A stretch of 64,000 nt of DNA from Pictodentalium vernedei (lineage: Eukaryota; Mollusca; Scaphopoda; Dentaliida; Dentaliidae): assembly GCA_031216915.1 (NCBI GenBank), contig CM062289.1, positions 21,244,520-21,308,519 of the forward strand, given 5' to 3'. The translations under genes and the position numbers were made by a program. Numbering within the stretch: position 1 is the stretch's first letter; each line of letters begins with the position of its first letter. The notes below the pieces were generated by a model that saw only the letters and a program-made list of their open reading frames with translations, did not search any database and was not told where the DNA came from. Shown piece after piece: positions 47,705 through 58,786 of this stretch.

Positions 47705-50700
47705 AGCTCACCTGACTTTCAGTCAGGAGAGCTATAGTGATCACTCACCGTCCGTCGTCCGGCGTCGTCCGTGAACATGGTGTTTGCGTCTTCTCCTCCC
47801 AAACCGCTGAACCAATTTAATTGATATTTGAGATAATAGTTTGTTATGACATCGCAATTTGATTTTGTTTAAATCAAGTTGCCTCGCCTGTGGGTAGGGC
47901 CACACCCAAAAAGTGTGCTGAAATCTTAAAAAATCTTCTTCTCATGAACCAGCAGTAGCAGAGACTTAATATTTGGTGTGCAGCTTCCTTTTGAGGTGTA
48001 GACTCAGATTTGTTCAAGAGAAGTTTGTGGGGCTATACTTGGCGTCGTAATGGGAGGGGAAAAAATATTTGCCCCTCCCAAAATTTCTATTTTCCAAACC
48101 GAGAGGCAAATTTTGACCAAATTTGATATGAGGGCTTATTGGGTCATAGGTACTTAATTTATGCCAAAAAAATTTTTCCCGTCGCCCCATGGAGACCGCA
48201 GGAGCTAAAAATAGAAACAAATTAAAACGCCCATATCTCCAAAACTACACGGCACTGAGAATTCTTATTTGTTGTGAAGCTTCCTTAGGACCAACAGAAT
48301 GGAATGGTAAAAAAAAATTGCCATCGGTTTTATCATGGGGTACTTTTTGGGGACTTTGAAAAAGTGCTGAGTCAGCATTTTTTAACACTGTGGGTAATGG
48401 GAAAAACATATAAGATTACTTTTCTCCCAAACCACTGGTTCAAAAGCTTTCAAATTTCACATATAACATCTTTGGAAGATTGTTTCACATGTTTATTGAA
48501 AGCAATTGCCTGGGTCGATATTTGGGCTCTCTATGGGAGACCAAATGTTTAAATTAGTGCAGTATGAGGAGTATTTTTTAAAAATCTTCTTCTTCAGCTC
48601 TAGCAACAAGAATCTTTTGATATTTGGTATGCAGCACCCTTAGGGGGGTGAGATTCAAGTTTGTTGAAGCCAAGTCCCTAGGTTCATATTTAGGCTGAAA
48701 ATTTTGGGTCCCGTTGCGGACTTAGAAATTTTGGACCAAAATCCAAAAAAATTTTTTTTTGTTTTTACTGCGTTTTGGTCAATTTTAAGACAAAAAAAAA
48801 AAAAAAAATTTTCCCCTGAAAATTTGGGGTGGGACTTAGAAAATTTTGGACCAAAATCCGGAAATTTATTTTTTTTTGTTTTTTATGCGTTTCTGTCAAT
48901 TTTAAGACAAATAAAAAAAAAAAAATTTTCCCCTGAAAATTTGGGGTCCGGGTGGGACTTAAAAAATTTTGGACCAAAATCCGAAAAAAAATTTTTTTGG
49001 TTTTTTCTGCGTTTTGGTCAATTTTAAGACAAAAAAAATTTTTTTTTTTTACCCTGAAAATTTGGGGTCCGGGTGGGACTTGGAAAATTTTGGACCAAAA
49101 TCCGGAATTTTTTTTTTTTGTTTTTTATGCATTTCTGTCAATTATAAGACCAAAAAAAAGGTTTTTCTTTTTCCCTTGAAAATTTGGGGTCCGGGAGGGA
49201 CTTTTGGACCAAAATCCGAAAAAAAAGGTTTTTTGTTTTTTCTGCGTTTTGGTCAATTTTAAGACAAAAAAAAAAAAAAAAATTTTCCCCTGAAAATTTG
49301 GGGTCCAGGTGGGACTTAGAAAATTTTGGACCAAAATCCGAAAAAAAATCCGGAAATTTTTTTTTTGTTTTTCATTTATTTCTGTCAATTTTAAGACAAA
49401 AAAAAAAAAAAAAAATTCCCCCTGAAAATTTGGGGTCCGGGTGGGACTTAGAAAGTTTTGGACCAAAATCCGGAATTTTTTTTTTTTTTGTTTTTTTCTG
49501 CGTTTTGGTCAATTTTAAGACAAAAAAAAATTTTTTTATTTACCCGGAAAATTTGGGGTCCGGGTGGGACCCAAATCCGAAAATTTTTTTTGTTTGTTTT
49601 TTATGCATTTCTGTCAACTTTAAGACCAAAATTTTTTTTTTTTTTTCCCTGAAAATTTGGGGTCCGGGTGGGACTTAGAAAATTTTGGACCAAAATCCGA
49701 GAAAAATTGTTTTTTGTCTTTTCTGCGTTTTGGTCAATTTTAAGACAAAAAAAAAAAAAAAATTTTTCCCCTGAAAATTTGGGGTCCGGGTGGGACTTAG
49801 AAAATTTTGGACCAAAATCCGGAAATTTTTTTTTTTGTTTTTTATGCATTTCTGTCAATTTTAAGACAAAAAAATTTTTTTTTTTTTTTACCCTGAAAAT
49901 TTGGGGTCCGGTGGGACTTAGAAAATTTTGGACCAAAATCAGGAAATTTTTTTTTTGTGTGTTTTTTAAGCGTTTCTGTCAATTCTAAGACAAAAAGAAA
50001 TTTTTTTTTTTTACACCGCAAATTTGGGGTTCGGGTGGGACTTCGAAAATTTTGGACCAAAATCCGGAAATTTTTGTTTTTGTTTTTTATGCATTTCGGT
50101 CAGTTTTAAGACAAAAAAAAAAAAAAATTTTTACCCTGAATATTTGGGGTCCGGGTGGGACTTCGAAAATTTTGGACCAAAATCCATAATTTTTTTGTTT
50201 TTTGTTTTTTAAGCGTTTCTATCAATTTTATGACAAAAAAAACCATTTTTTTTTTACACCGAAAATTTGGGGTCCGGGTGGGACTTAGAAAATTTTGGAC
50301 CAAAATCCGAAAAAAAATTCTTTTGGTTTTTTATGCATTTTTGTCAAATTTAAGACAGAAAAAAAAAAAAAATTTTTTCCCCTGAAAATTTGGGGTCCGG
50401 GTGGGACTTAGAAAATTTTGGACCAAAATCCGAAAAAAAATCCGGAAATTTTTTTTTTTGTTTTTTATTTATTTCTGTCAATTTTAAGACAAAAAAAAAA
50501 AAAAAATTTTCCCCCTGAAAATTTGGGGTCCGGGTGGGACTTAGAAAATTTTGGTTTTTTTCTGCGTTTTGGTCAATTTTAAGACAAAAAAAAAATTTTT
50601 ATTTACGCGGAAAATTTGGGGTCCGGGTGGGACCAAAATCCGAAAAAAAATTTTTTTTGTTTTTTATGCATTTCTGTCAACTTTAACACCAAATTTTTTT

Positions 50701-51840
50701 TTTTTTTCCCTGAAAATTTGGGGTCCGGGTGGGACTTAGAAAATTTTGGACCAAAATCCGAAAAAAAATTCTTTTGGTTTTTAATGCATTTTTGTCAATT
50801 TTAAGACAAAAAAAAAAAAAAAAATTTTTCCCCTGAAAATTTGGGGTCCGGGTGGGACTTAGAAAATTTTGGTTTTTTTCTGCGTTTTGGTCAATTTTAA
50901 GACAAAAAAAAAATTTTTATTTACGCGGAAAATTTGGGGTCCGGGTGGGACCAAAATCCGAAAAAAAATTTTTTTTGTTTTTTATGCATTTCTGTCAACT
51001 TTAACACCAAATTTTTTTTTTTTTTTCCCTGAAAATTTGGGGTCCGGGTGGGACTTAGAAAATTTTGGACCAAAATCCGAAAAAAAATTCTTTTGGTTTT
51101 TAATGCATTTTTGTCAATTTTAAGACAAAAAAAAAAAAAAAATTTTTCCCCTGAAAATTTGGGGTCCGGGTGGGACTTAGAAAATTTTGGACCAAAATCC
51201 GGAAATTTTTGTTTTTTGTTTTTTATGCATTTCTGTCAATTTTAAGACAAAACATTTTTTTACCCTGAAAATTTGGGGTCCGGGTGAGACTTCGAAAATT
51301 TTGGACCAAAATCCGGAAATTTTTGTTTTTGTTTTTTATGCATTTCGGTCAGTTTTAAGACAAAAAAAAAAAAAAATTTTACCCTGAATATTTGGGGTCC
51401 TGGTGGGACCAAAATCCATAATTTTTTTGTTTTTTGTTTTTTAAGCGTTTCTATCAATTTTAAGACAAAAAAAACATTTTTTTTTTACACCGAAAAGTTG
51501 GGGTCCGGGTGGGACTTAGAAAATTTTGGACCAAAATCCGGAAATTAGTTTTATCGTTTTTTATGCGTTTTAAGAAGAAGAAAAAAATTTAGGCTGAAAG
51601 TATTTTGTTTGGGAAAAAAATCTGTTTTTTATGTGTTTATCTCAATTTTGGGACGTAAAAGTGCAGGAACTGAAAATAGAAGGAAAATCCTGTGTATTGT
51701 GTGGGCACAATCGCTTCATCTAGTTGGCATTATGCTTTTCTTAGGAGGGGCGTATGCAGCTTATTCAAGTCAAGTCCCTGGTTTGATATTTAGACTACCA
51801 TGTCAGGTGAGCGCCCTCAGGCCCCCTGGGGCCTCTTGTT
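47705..51840 (+). mobile_element. 4.1-kb inserted element, family not named
   Basis: It starts AGCTCACCTGACTTTCAGTC and ends CAGGTGAGCGCCC, then CAGGCCCCCTGGGGCCTCTT-GTT. CACCTGA near the start and TCAGGTG near the end form a short subterminal inverted repeat. Elements with this AGCTCACCTGA start and GGGGCCTCTTG end are, from memory, very common in molluscs and some other invertebrates. No protein was found; it is non-autonomous or decayed. Most of its length is the internal minisatellite at 48690-51560. Confidence 0.75.
48690..51560. repeat. Homopolymer-rich minisatellite, about 100-115-bp unit
   Basis: Between 25 and 30 imperfect units, each with GAAAATTTGGGGTCCGGGTG, GACTTAGAAAATTTTGGACC, a T-run, TTTTATGCATTTCTGTCAAT and TTTAAGACA followed by 8-18 A. 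Unit length varies mainly through the A and T runs. A block of 318 bp is duplicated nearly exactly (about 50515-50830 and 50833-51150). Frames crossing it read Phe/Lys-rich repeats in several phases on both strands and are not genes. Confidence 0.95.
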
Positions 51841-52006
51841 TTCATTTTTTGTCTCAAAAACATAGGTTATGACCCCTCATTTGAACGAGCCCGACGAGCT
51901 CGTTCCAATGAGGGGTCATAACCTATGTTTTTGAAACAAAAAATTAGTTATTCAAGAATTTTTTTTTCCAAGTGTCGTCTGCTTTTCATGTTAGGTAAAG
52001 GGTTAA

Positions 52007-52254
52007 AAGACATTTGTGACTATCGAGATCTTTGATGTCGTAATCGTTTTCTTCCAAATCCACTAAACAATCAATGCGATACCCCGCTATGCCACACCTG
52101 ATCCCTGTTCGTTTTCATTCTCTAAAATAATAATCAAGAATGTCGGTGCTGGATTTTCTTCATAGCTCTTCAATAACCTTTTATTCACTGTTAAAAATAG
52201 CAAAATACATCACGAATAGCGAGTTAACGGGTATCTCCTTATTTGCATGTCATT
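52007..52254. other. Short non-coding interval
   Basis: Nothing recognised. Confidence 0.4.
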
Positions 52255-52580
52255 ATGCATCTCATTTGCATTGAATTCGACGCGTCTGAAGTGCGACGTC
52301 TGTAATCAATTCGAATTAAATTCGCAGTCGAATAGTTCGTCTGAATATCATCTACTCGCATTTATTTGTTACCAACGTCACACTTCAGACGCATTTCATT
52401 CAATTATTGGCCTGGAATTAAATTCGTCGCAACGGTCGTGCGATGTCTGTAAAGGGCCTAAGGCATATTACAGATGTCGCACTTCCGTCGCGTCGAATTT
52501 GATTTCAATTATAGTCCAGTCTAATTCATAATTCGTGTTTGTTACAAACGTCGCATTTCTGTCGCGTCGAATTCAATTCT
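52255..52580. repeat. Foldback with repeated GTCGCACTTC motifs
   Basis: Segments such as AATTCGACGCGTCTGAAGTG, GTCGCACTTCCGTCGCGTCG and CGTCGCATTTCTGTCGCGTC recur in both orientations. A hairpin (GTGCGATGTCTGTAA / TTACAGATGTCGCAC) is centred near 52461. It is probably a foldback transposon; ends could not be fixed. Confidence 0.6.
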
Positions 52581-53286
52581 CTTTCATTTAAATCCCGTAT
52601 GGTGACAGGGTGTAATGTATACTGGCGGATAGGGACTCAGTGGATGTCCGACCAGGGATGTATAGGCTCTGCAAAATAGTTTCCGTGTTCCAACCTGACG
52701 AAGTTTATCATGCCCGCACATTATTTCACTCATCACACAAACTCCTGTAAAAGGAATGAAGCGAACAACCCCTCGCATAATAATTTTATTCATTATTCTT
52801 GTTTCTAGCGGGGAAGGGCACTATTGTTTTGCTGACTGAACGACCATTTTTCCGAGAGCAAAACGTTGAAAAGCTATCTTATAAAATAATGGGAGTTGTC
52901 TAACAAATATGTTTTGATACATAACGTCATGATAAATATAGGTTATTACTACCATGTTAGTTTGCGAGATAGTGTACTGAGGTCGAGACCTTGTCTCTGG
53001 GCATATATCGACGAGTGCGTTAGGTCGAGTCAATATATGACGCACATGCGAGTTCGAGACTTCAGTACACCATTTCAATATTCCTCCCCCTCTTGATTTG
53101 TCCGCATAATGAAGGGATAGATAGATAGATATATTCTTCATTTTCGTGACATGTGTATACAATATCAAATATAATGCAAAACAATCCAACGCACGCGGCC
53201 AGCTTGACCTATATGTCACGGATTAGTTACAAACTTATTTTTGTGCCATGCCCCCCCCCCCTTTCTCCCTTGCCCCCCCCCCCCCC

Positions 53287-53346
<60 letters not shown>

Positions 53347-54667
53347 GGGTGTTTAGTGCCTTTAATCCCCCGGCGAGTTCCCCTCTTCTCCTGCTATCAT
53401 GTGCCTCAAAACAAAGTTTAATGCCATTAAACATTAAGTATTTTGGATCCCCTAGAGTGGGATTTGTACACGTTTGTTATGAAATTGAATTGTCCAATAT
53501 AAATAGAGAGGTAGGCTTTAGGGATTAGGCACAGTTTTAACAACGTCTGTTTTAACAATCATTGAGTGTCTATGAATCGATATTTTATGAGTGTTATCAC
53601 GACATCATGGTGTTCCGCCTTGCATGACGTAATTCCAATTCACTGTTCTACTTGTACTGTAACGGCCGTAGTTTATAGTAGTGTTTCAGCTGCGTTTTCT
53701 TTGTGTTATTTTTCGTGTTTAACGCATGGTAGGCCCATATAAAAATATCGTCATGACACAAAAAGGATCTAGTCTAATTTATTTCATTAGTCTGCTGATT
53801 TATTTACATTTCAATAAAAAACGGTGGCCTCGACATGTGTAATAACTCGATACCAAATGAGTGCCAGTAAAAATTATTTTCTTTCTGCATCGAATGATCG
53901 CACGTGCGACTGCTTCCCTCAATATAGATTTGTATGTTGTCTAGACGTTTTTACTTGTAATGGAGGTGGAGGTGGGGGTTGGGTGCGTTCCTGTGGTAAA
54001 ATAAATATAAGAGAATAACTCATCGGATGTGACGCGAATTACGTGATACGTTTGTATTGATAACACTTCTCGTTTTGAAGTCACAACGCACAGTCTTTCA
54101 ACAGATACAGAAATTATCTCATTGGTGACTGGAAAGAAATCGACGTTTGACGTTTCAGCTTATATTTCCTTGCAGCAGGGGCGAAGCCAGAATAAATAAG
54201 GGGGGGGGTGGGGGTGGTAGAATATGTCCCCCACTTCATTTACCTCTTACAGGGTTATTAGTGGGTATCACCCGTGTAGGCGAACGTCCACAGGTCTTCC
54301 CCGGGAGGAAGTTTAAGACTTCAATACCAATTGTCAATTGGAGCACGCCGAGGACTATTTGAAGTCTGAAGTACCCAGAAAGGGAAGCAATAATTATAGC
54401 AAACTACTCAAGAAATATCAGGTTGGCAGCACATGAACTAGTTTTAGAATTTCGACCATGAATGTGTATAAGGTTGAAAGAGCCCTCTCCCCCCCCCCCC
54501 CCCCGCACCCTCCCCTCCGCCATCCCCTTGAGTAGGCCGTCACTCATCGAATAATTGTGGTATCTATTCAAAGCTAGTAGCTATGCTGAGGTATCTTCTA
54601 TTTATTTGCAACTGAAACATCACATCGCATATAACAAATAATAAGACAGAAGATAAAGAGTGAGGAG
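52581..54667. other. Non-coding interval with CT microsatellite and C/G runs
   Basis: Contains an imperfect inverted repeat at about 52972-53071 (GTGTACTGAGGTCGAGAC / GTTCGAGACTTCAGTACAC), C runs near 53251 and 53273, a (CT)n tract at about 53290-53343, a G run near 54201, and a C run near 54490-54505. No domain-bearing frame was found. Confidence 0.5.
53290..53343. repeat. (CT)n microsatellite
   Basis: About 27 uninterrupted CT dinucleotides, directly preceded by C-rich tracts. Confidence 0.95.
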
Positions 54668-54786
54668 TACGGCGGAGTGGAATCAACGAACTGAGGTGGA
54701 GTTTTTGCTGTATTTCACGAGCGCAGAAATGGCGTACGCGAAATACAGGAAAAACTCCACTAAGGGCATTGATTCCACTCCCCCGT
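54668..54786. repeat. Foldback palindrome
   Basis: CGGAGTGGAATCAACG and GTGGAGTTTTTGCTGTATTT on the left pair with AAATACAGGAAAAACTCCAC and TTGATTCCACTCCCCC on the right. Non-coding. Confidence 0.75.
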
Positions 54787-54835
54787 TCTCTACCCGAGCT
54801 GTGTTCTGTAAGTAAACCACAATAAAAGTTGAGTG

Positions 54836-55082
54836 AACTCTTTACCCAGGGAATCGGCCACATCCGAACGCGTAATATGCAAATTCAGCAGCTGAAAAAA
54901 TATTATTTTTTTTTAAATTTTCAACAAAAACGTATCATGTGACCCCTCTTTGGAACGAGCTCGTCGAGCTCGTTCCAATGAGGGGTCACAGGACATGATT
55001 TTGTCGAAAAAAATTTTTAAATTTAAAAAAATGATATTTAAAATAAAAATTTTGATATCGTCTGTGTTGGGTAAAGGGTTAA
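54836..55082. mobile_element. CCCTTTACC-family MITE (AT-rich subtype), intact palindrome
   Basis: Left end CTCTTTACCCAGG (TTAA eroded) and right end TGTTGGGTAAAGGG TTAA (55079-55082). The core GGAACGAGCTCGTCGAGCTC is perfectly self-complementary with its flank. It shares AATATGCAAATTCAGCAG with 40087-40315. Confidence 0.8.
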
Positions 55083-55607
55083 ATGAATGTGGCTGAATGA
55101 GACTCAGATTTCGGCGGTCCGATCACTTTCGTACGCGTAATCCAGATTGATGATTGATTGACGATTTTATTCTGAGGTATACATGTATAATACAAGTGAA
55201 AACGATAATACAGGAAGTACATAAAACAATATATCATCGAAGAAAAACCATAACGACAAGAGATCAGAGTAAACCTGTATACCGTAGGGAGGTGACAAAG
55301 CCAGATTGGCTGTCTTCCTGCAACCCCTCTTCTGATTCAGTTAGATATTACTTTGTCAGGCCGGTGGTTGGATCACATTCGCATTAATTGTACGTAAATT
55401 TGCAACATGTGCAGCAGACCTGTCGATTGGTGGAGAAATACTTCCTCTTTGGGCCATGTCTTCCTCTTTAGGCAAGATCTATTATATTCAATCGATGAGG
55501 AAATTCAGTAACCCAATCCAGAATCTAGGGACAGGACTCGGAGCTGAAGGAGTACGAGTCTTCTTATTAGTTCCTTACGGGAACCGTAAGGGGACTATAG
55601 GATTGCA

Positions 55608-55608
<1 letters not shown>
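55083..55608. other. Non-coding interval, nothing recognised
   Basis: No supported gene. A small hairpin (CCTTACGGGAACCGTAAGG) precedes the microsatellite. Confidence 0.4.
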
Positions 55609-55662
<54 letters not shown>

Positions 55663-55738
55663 CGTCCGTCCGTCCGTCCGTCCGTCCGTCCGTCCGTCCG
55701 TCCGTCCGTCCGTCCGTCCGTCCGTCCGTCTGTCTGTT
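55609..55738. repeat. (TCTG)n/(TCCG)n compound microsatellite
   Basis: About 12 TCTG units pass into about 18 TCCG units and return to TCTG. The clean switch suggests one C/T change spread by slippage. Confidence 0.95.
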
Positions 55739-56400
55739 TTTTTTATGTTACCACCTCTCCCTCCAACATGCTTTAAGCTACACCTTTCATATTTGGTACA
55801 TGGATAAATGGCTCAAAATTTTTTTTTTAAATCCAAGATGGCGGAATGGCAGCCATTTTTGTTGTGTTTTTTAAGCTTTTTTTCTCTATTTTCATGTTAC
55901 CACCCCTCCCACCAACATGGTTAAAGCTACACTTTGCATATTTGGCACATGGATATAGGGTTGGGAGGGGATGATGCACGTTCAATATTTTTTTTTTTCA
56001 AAATCAAAGATGGCGGCATGGCGGCCATTTTTGTTGTGTTTTTTAAGCTTTTTTCTCTATTTTATGTTACCACCCCTCACTCCAACATGGTTCAAGATAC
56101 ACTTTTTATATCTGGCACATGGATAGAGGGTTGTAATGGGATGTTGCACGTTCAATATTTTTTTTCAAAAATTCAAGATGGCGCCATGGCGGCCATTTTT
56201 GTTGTGTTTTTTTAAGCTTTTTTCTCTATTTTATGTTACCACCCCTCACTCCAACATGGTTCACGCTACACTTTTTATATCTGGCACATGGATAGAGGGT
56301 TGTAATGGGATGCTGCACGCTCAATATTTTTTTTTCAAAATCTAGCATCTGTCTGTCTGTCCGTCTGTCTGTCTGTCTGTTTTATGTTACCACCTCTCCC
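55739..56400. repeat. Tandem repeat of 150-170-bp unit, about four copies
   Basis: ATGTTACCACC recurs at about 55745, 55893, 56063, 56232 and 56383. Units carry CCAACATGGTTCAAG-type, GGCACATGGATAGAGGG and AAGATGGCG-CATGGCGGCCA blocks. A second short TCTG tract interrupts before the last copy. Confidence 0.85.
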
Positions 56401-56484
56401 TCTAATATGAGTAGGTAGAAATTGCCGATGCAAGCGTACATGTATGTGTACGGTACATGTACGTGTACATGTACACGTACATTC

Positions 56485-56791
56485 GTGTACACCTCCATAG
56501 GATTTAGTGTTAAAATCGTGTACAGGTACACGTACATGTACGTTTTTAGAAACGAAAAAACGTTTTTTTGCTCGCAATTTAACACTGAATTGTATCCTAG
56601 ACGCCTGTAGTTTTATGCATGCGTACATGTACCGTTTTGACTGAAATAGGCAAATGAGTTTTCCCCATAGGATTCAGTGTTAAATTGCGCGCAAAAAACG
56701 TTTTGTCGTTTCTAAAATCATCGTCTTACCGATTCTAAATAATCCGCGTCCGTACACGATTTTAACACTGAAAACCTATGGAGGTGTACAC
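56485..56791. repeat. Foldback element
   Basis: GTGTACACCTCCATAGG followed by TTTAGTGTTAAAATCGTGTA pairs with TACACGATTTTAACACTGAA and CCTATGGAGGTGTACAC at the right end. Inner inverted copies of CGCAATTTAACACTGAAT also occur. A GTAC-rich palindromic stretch (ACATGTACGTGTACATGTAC) lies just outside on the left. Confidence 0.75.
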
Positions 56792-56839
56792 GGAGATCCA
56801 CTTGTGGATTTTAAGTTGGAAATCGACTCGTGTAAAGAG

Positions 56840-57250
56840 GTTGTGTTAGAATTCGCAAAACCCACTGTCGCGTTTCTCGAAGTAAGACTAACGCACGTTA
56901 TTGCGAGGTGATCTTAATAAGCACTTAATGGAAATGTTTTGAATGAAGAGTGTTGTCAGGGTGTTAGAAATCCGCAAACTCGCTATCACGTTTTCCTGAA
57001 GTAAAAACTAACACATGTTATCGTTATGACTGAATGAGGTTTTCGTTCAAAAAGAGTCAATTATAAATATGATCTGTAAAAAATAGAGATTCGTGTCTTG
57101 GTTCGATGTGATGAAGAGAAATTGAGTTTAGGGATATCGTTCAAAAGAGTCGATTATAAATATGATCTGTAAATAGACATTCGTGTTTTGTCTTGATGTA
57201 AAGAAGAGAAATTGACTTTAAGCGTTCGTTCAAAAAGAGTCAGTTATTGA
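56840..57250. repeat. Degenerate tandem repeats left of the virus-like genes
   Basis: Two pairs of diverged direct repeats about 115-120 bp apart. TTAGAATTCGCAAAACCCAC (56847) resembles TTAGAAATCCGCAAACTCGC (56965). TTATAAATATGATCTGTAAA recurs near 57060 and 57151. They may belong to the end of the Polinton-like element, whose terminal repeats often hold short tandem repeats, but no terminus could be identified. Confidence 0.55.
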
Positions 57251-57700
57251 AGTAATCTTAATAAACACTTAACGGAATGTTTAAACGCATTTTCCACTCA
57301 ATTAGGTTTTGAGTGGTAAAATTTTTAATATATTCACGATAGCGATCAGAGAAATTTGAAAATGAATGAATAAGTTCCTTTAACGTTAAAAGTAGAAAAA
57401 AACCCAGTTTTCTTTTGTGTGTTGAAATGTTTTAACCGTCATCAAAGGGATTTTCTCTTAATTCGACACTGAGTGAATGGTTCTTTGATATGTGAATGAA
57501 AATCCTTTGACAAAACGTAAATTACAATCAAAATGCATTAAATCAGAAACCGGTTTGTTATGTACTGCTTAAAACGTATTTTAAACTTTCCTAATTCAAT
57601 CAACATGGAGTTGAGATGTGAATATTTTTAGTTTATTATATTAAAGACGGAAAGATTTTATTAACTTAAAAACATAAAAATATAATTAAACATTTAATTT
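57251..57700. other. AT-rich non-coding interval before the virus-like genes
   Basis: Very AT-rich and without an open frame. It could hold promoter sequence for the gene that follows; no motif is clear enough to call. Confidence 0.4.
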
Positions 57701-57825
57701 TGAAAATAATAAAAACAATTAAAAACGAAAAATGTTTTTACATATGGATTCTAGACACCGAGATCGAATTTTAGAAGAGTTTGAAGGGCATTCAGTTGGC
57801 TGACAGAAGCAGACGTCTTGGTGAG

Positions 57826-58647
57826 ATGGAACTCAAACGCGAAGCCACAAAAATATTTAAATCCGTGACGGAGGGTCAAGAGCGAAGCAGGAAAGAGATA
57901 GTCGAAGAATTGAGACCCATAAAGGAGAGTTCTTTGAGAATGGGTTCGTTGCCTCTTAGTTTTGGAAATCGGCATTCCATTCAATCTACACCGGATTACG
58001 TTCCCACGGGGATTCAAACGGAGAGCGACACCGATACAGCTTCGACTATCACCACCGATACAGCTTCGACTATCACCGCTGATAGCGTCGCATCGTCTGA
58101 TGATGATGATGGCGGTAAGAGAGGTCTGTTGTATGGATTTTATAAGGATTCGGATGGAAGAATTTTTGTAGGAGGCACAGAAGTAGATATTGGCGATGAT
58201 GAATTGATCGTGGGTTCGAACAGATACGAATTGACTGATGGGCTGCGCAGATTGCTCCTTTACGACAAGCCTAGCGATTACACGGATCAGGATTTCGACA
58301 ATTACGACGACATTCTGGTTCAGACCCACGCCATGAAGAGAAATAACGATGCCAGAGAGACGAGACCCAAAGCCAACAGAGGTTACAAGTGGACGAAAGT
58401 GGTGAAACCCATATGGGATATGAACAAGAAGTTCGTCGAATCGGTGACTGGCAAAGGGGTGAAAACCACTTTTCTTCCGAGCGATTCTGACGCTCTGTCT
58501 CAGAGATTGAGTTTGTTGATGGCGAGCAGACGGGCTGGTAACACAGGATTAGATAATCAGATAGTTGCTATATCTGACGAATTGTTAAGACAGAAGGTTT
58601 TGAATAAAAACCACTATAAAAGGCTGATGAACGAATTGAAGGATTGA
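57826..58647 (+). CDS. Polinton-type conserved protein of unknown function (273 aa)
   Basis: The start is the first ATG in frame; a stop lies 52 bases upstream. Residues 1-40 are charged and probably coiled. Residues 55-95 are low-complexity, with a 24-bp direct duplication that repeats Asp-Thr-Ala-Ser-Thr-Ile-Thr, then an Asp run. A globular part begins LLYGFYKD (about 101-108) and includes YTDQDFDNYDDIL and RGYKW (about 185-189). The C-terminus has RAGNTGLDNQIVAISDELLR. I recognise this last pattern as recurrent beside packaging ATPases in invertebrate Polinton-like elements, but its role is unknown to me. A 19-codon frame at 57744-57803 in another phase could be a detached N-terminus. Confidence 0.75.
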   Translation: MELKREATKIFKSVTEGQERSRKEIVEELRPIKESSLRMGSLPLSFGNRHSIQSTPDYVPTGIQTESDTDTASTITTDTASTITADSVASSDDDDGGKRGLLYGFYKDSDGRIFVGGTEVDIGDDELIVGSNRYELTDGLRRLLLYDKPSDYTDQDFDNYDDILVQTHAMKRNNDARETRPKANRGYKWTKVVKPIWDMNKKFVESVTGKGVKTTFLPSDSDALSQRLSLLMASRRAGNTGLDNQIVAISDELLRQKVLNKNHYKRLMNELKD

Positions 58648-58786
58648 TGTGTATATAATAAGTAGAGAGAAACAAACAAACAAACAAAAATAAAACAGTA
58701 AATTTTTACACTAGAATAATAAAAGTATTTAAACGGCAAAAACGATTTACCAGTGAAAAAAACAAAATATATTATAAAAATAAAAT

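Larger units (their letters stand above)
47627..52006. mobile_element. CCCTTTACC-family MITE split by a 4.1-kb insertion
   Basis: The left part (47627-47704) starts TTAA CCCTTTACCCAACG and stops in a T-run after AATTAATTTTCACTA. The right part (51841-52006) resumes at TTCATTTTTTGTCTC and ends CATGTTAGGTAAAGGG TTAA. Compared with the intact copy at 17605-17855, the two parts join at one point without loss, so everything between them is a later insertion. Confidence 0.9.

Noticed and set aside
48704-51457. Phe/Lys-rich frames on both strands across the homopolymer minisatellite
   Set aside because: The same repeat is read in several phases on both strands. Length follows the A/T runs and no domain or proper start context is present.
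53153-53528. Frames with Ser-Leu or Arg-Glu dipeptide repeats
   Set aside because: They arise from the (CT)n microsatellite and C-rich tracts.
57751-58329. 192-codon minus-strand frame opposite the conserved 273-aa gene, and a similar 194-codon frame opposite the ATPase (59181-59765)
   Set aside because: Both are antisense to better-supported genes with recognisable family motifs.
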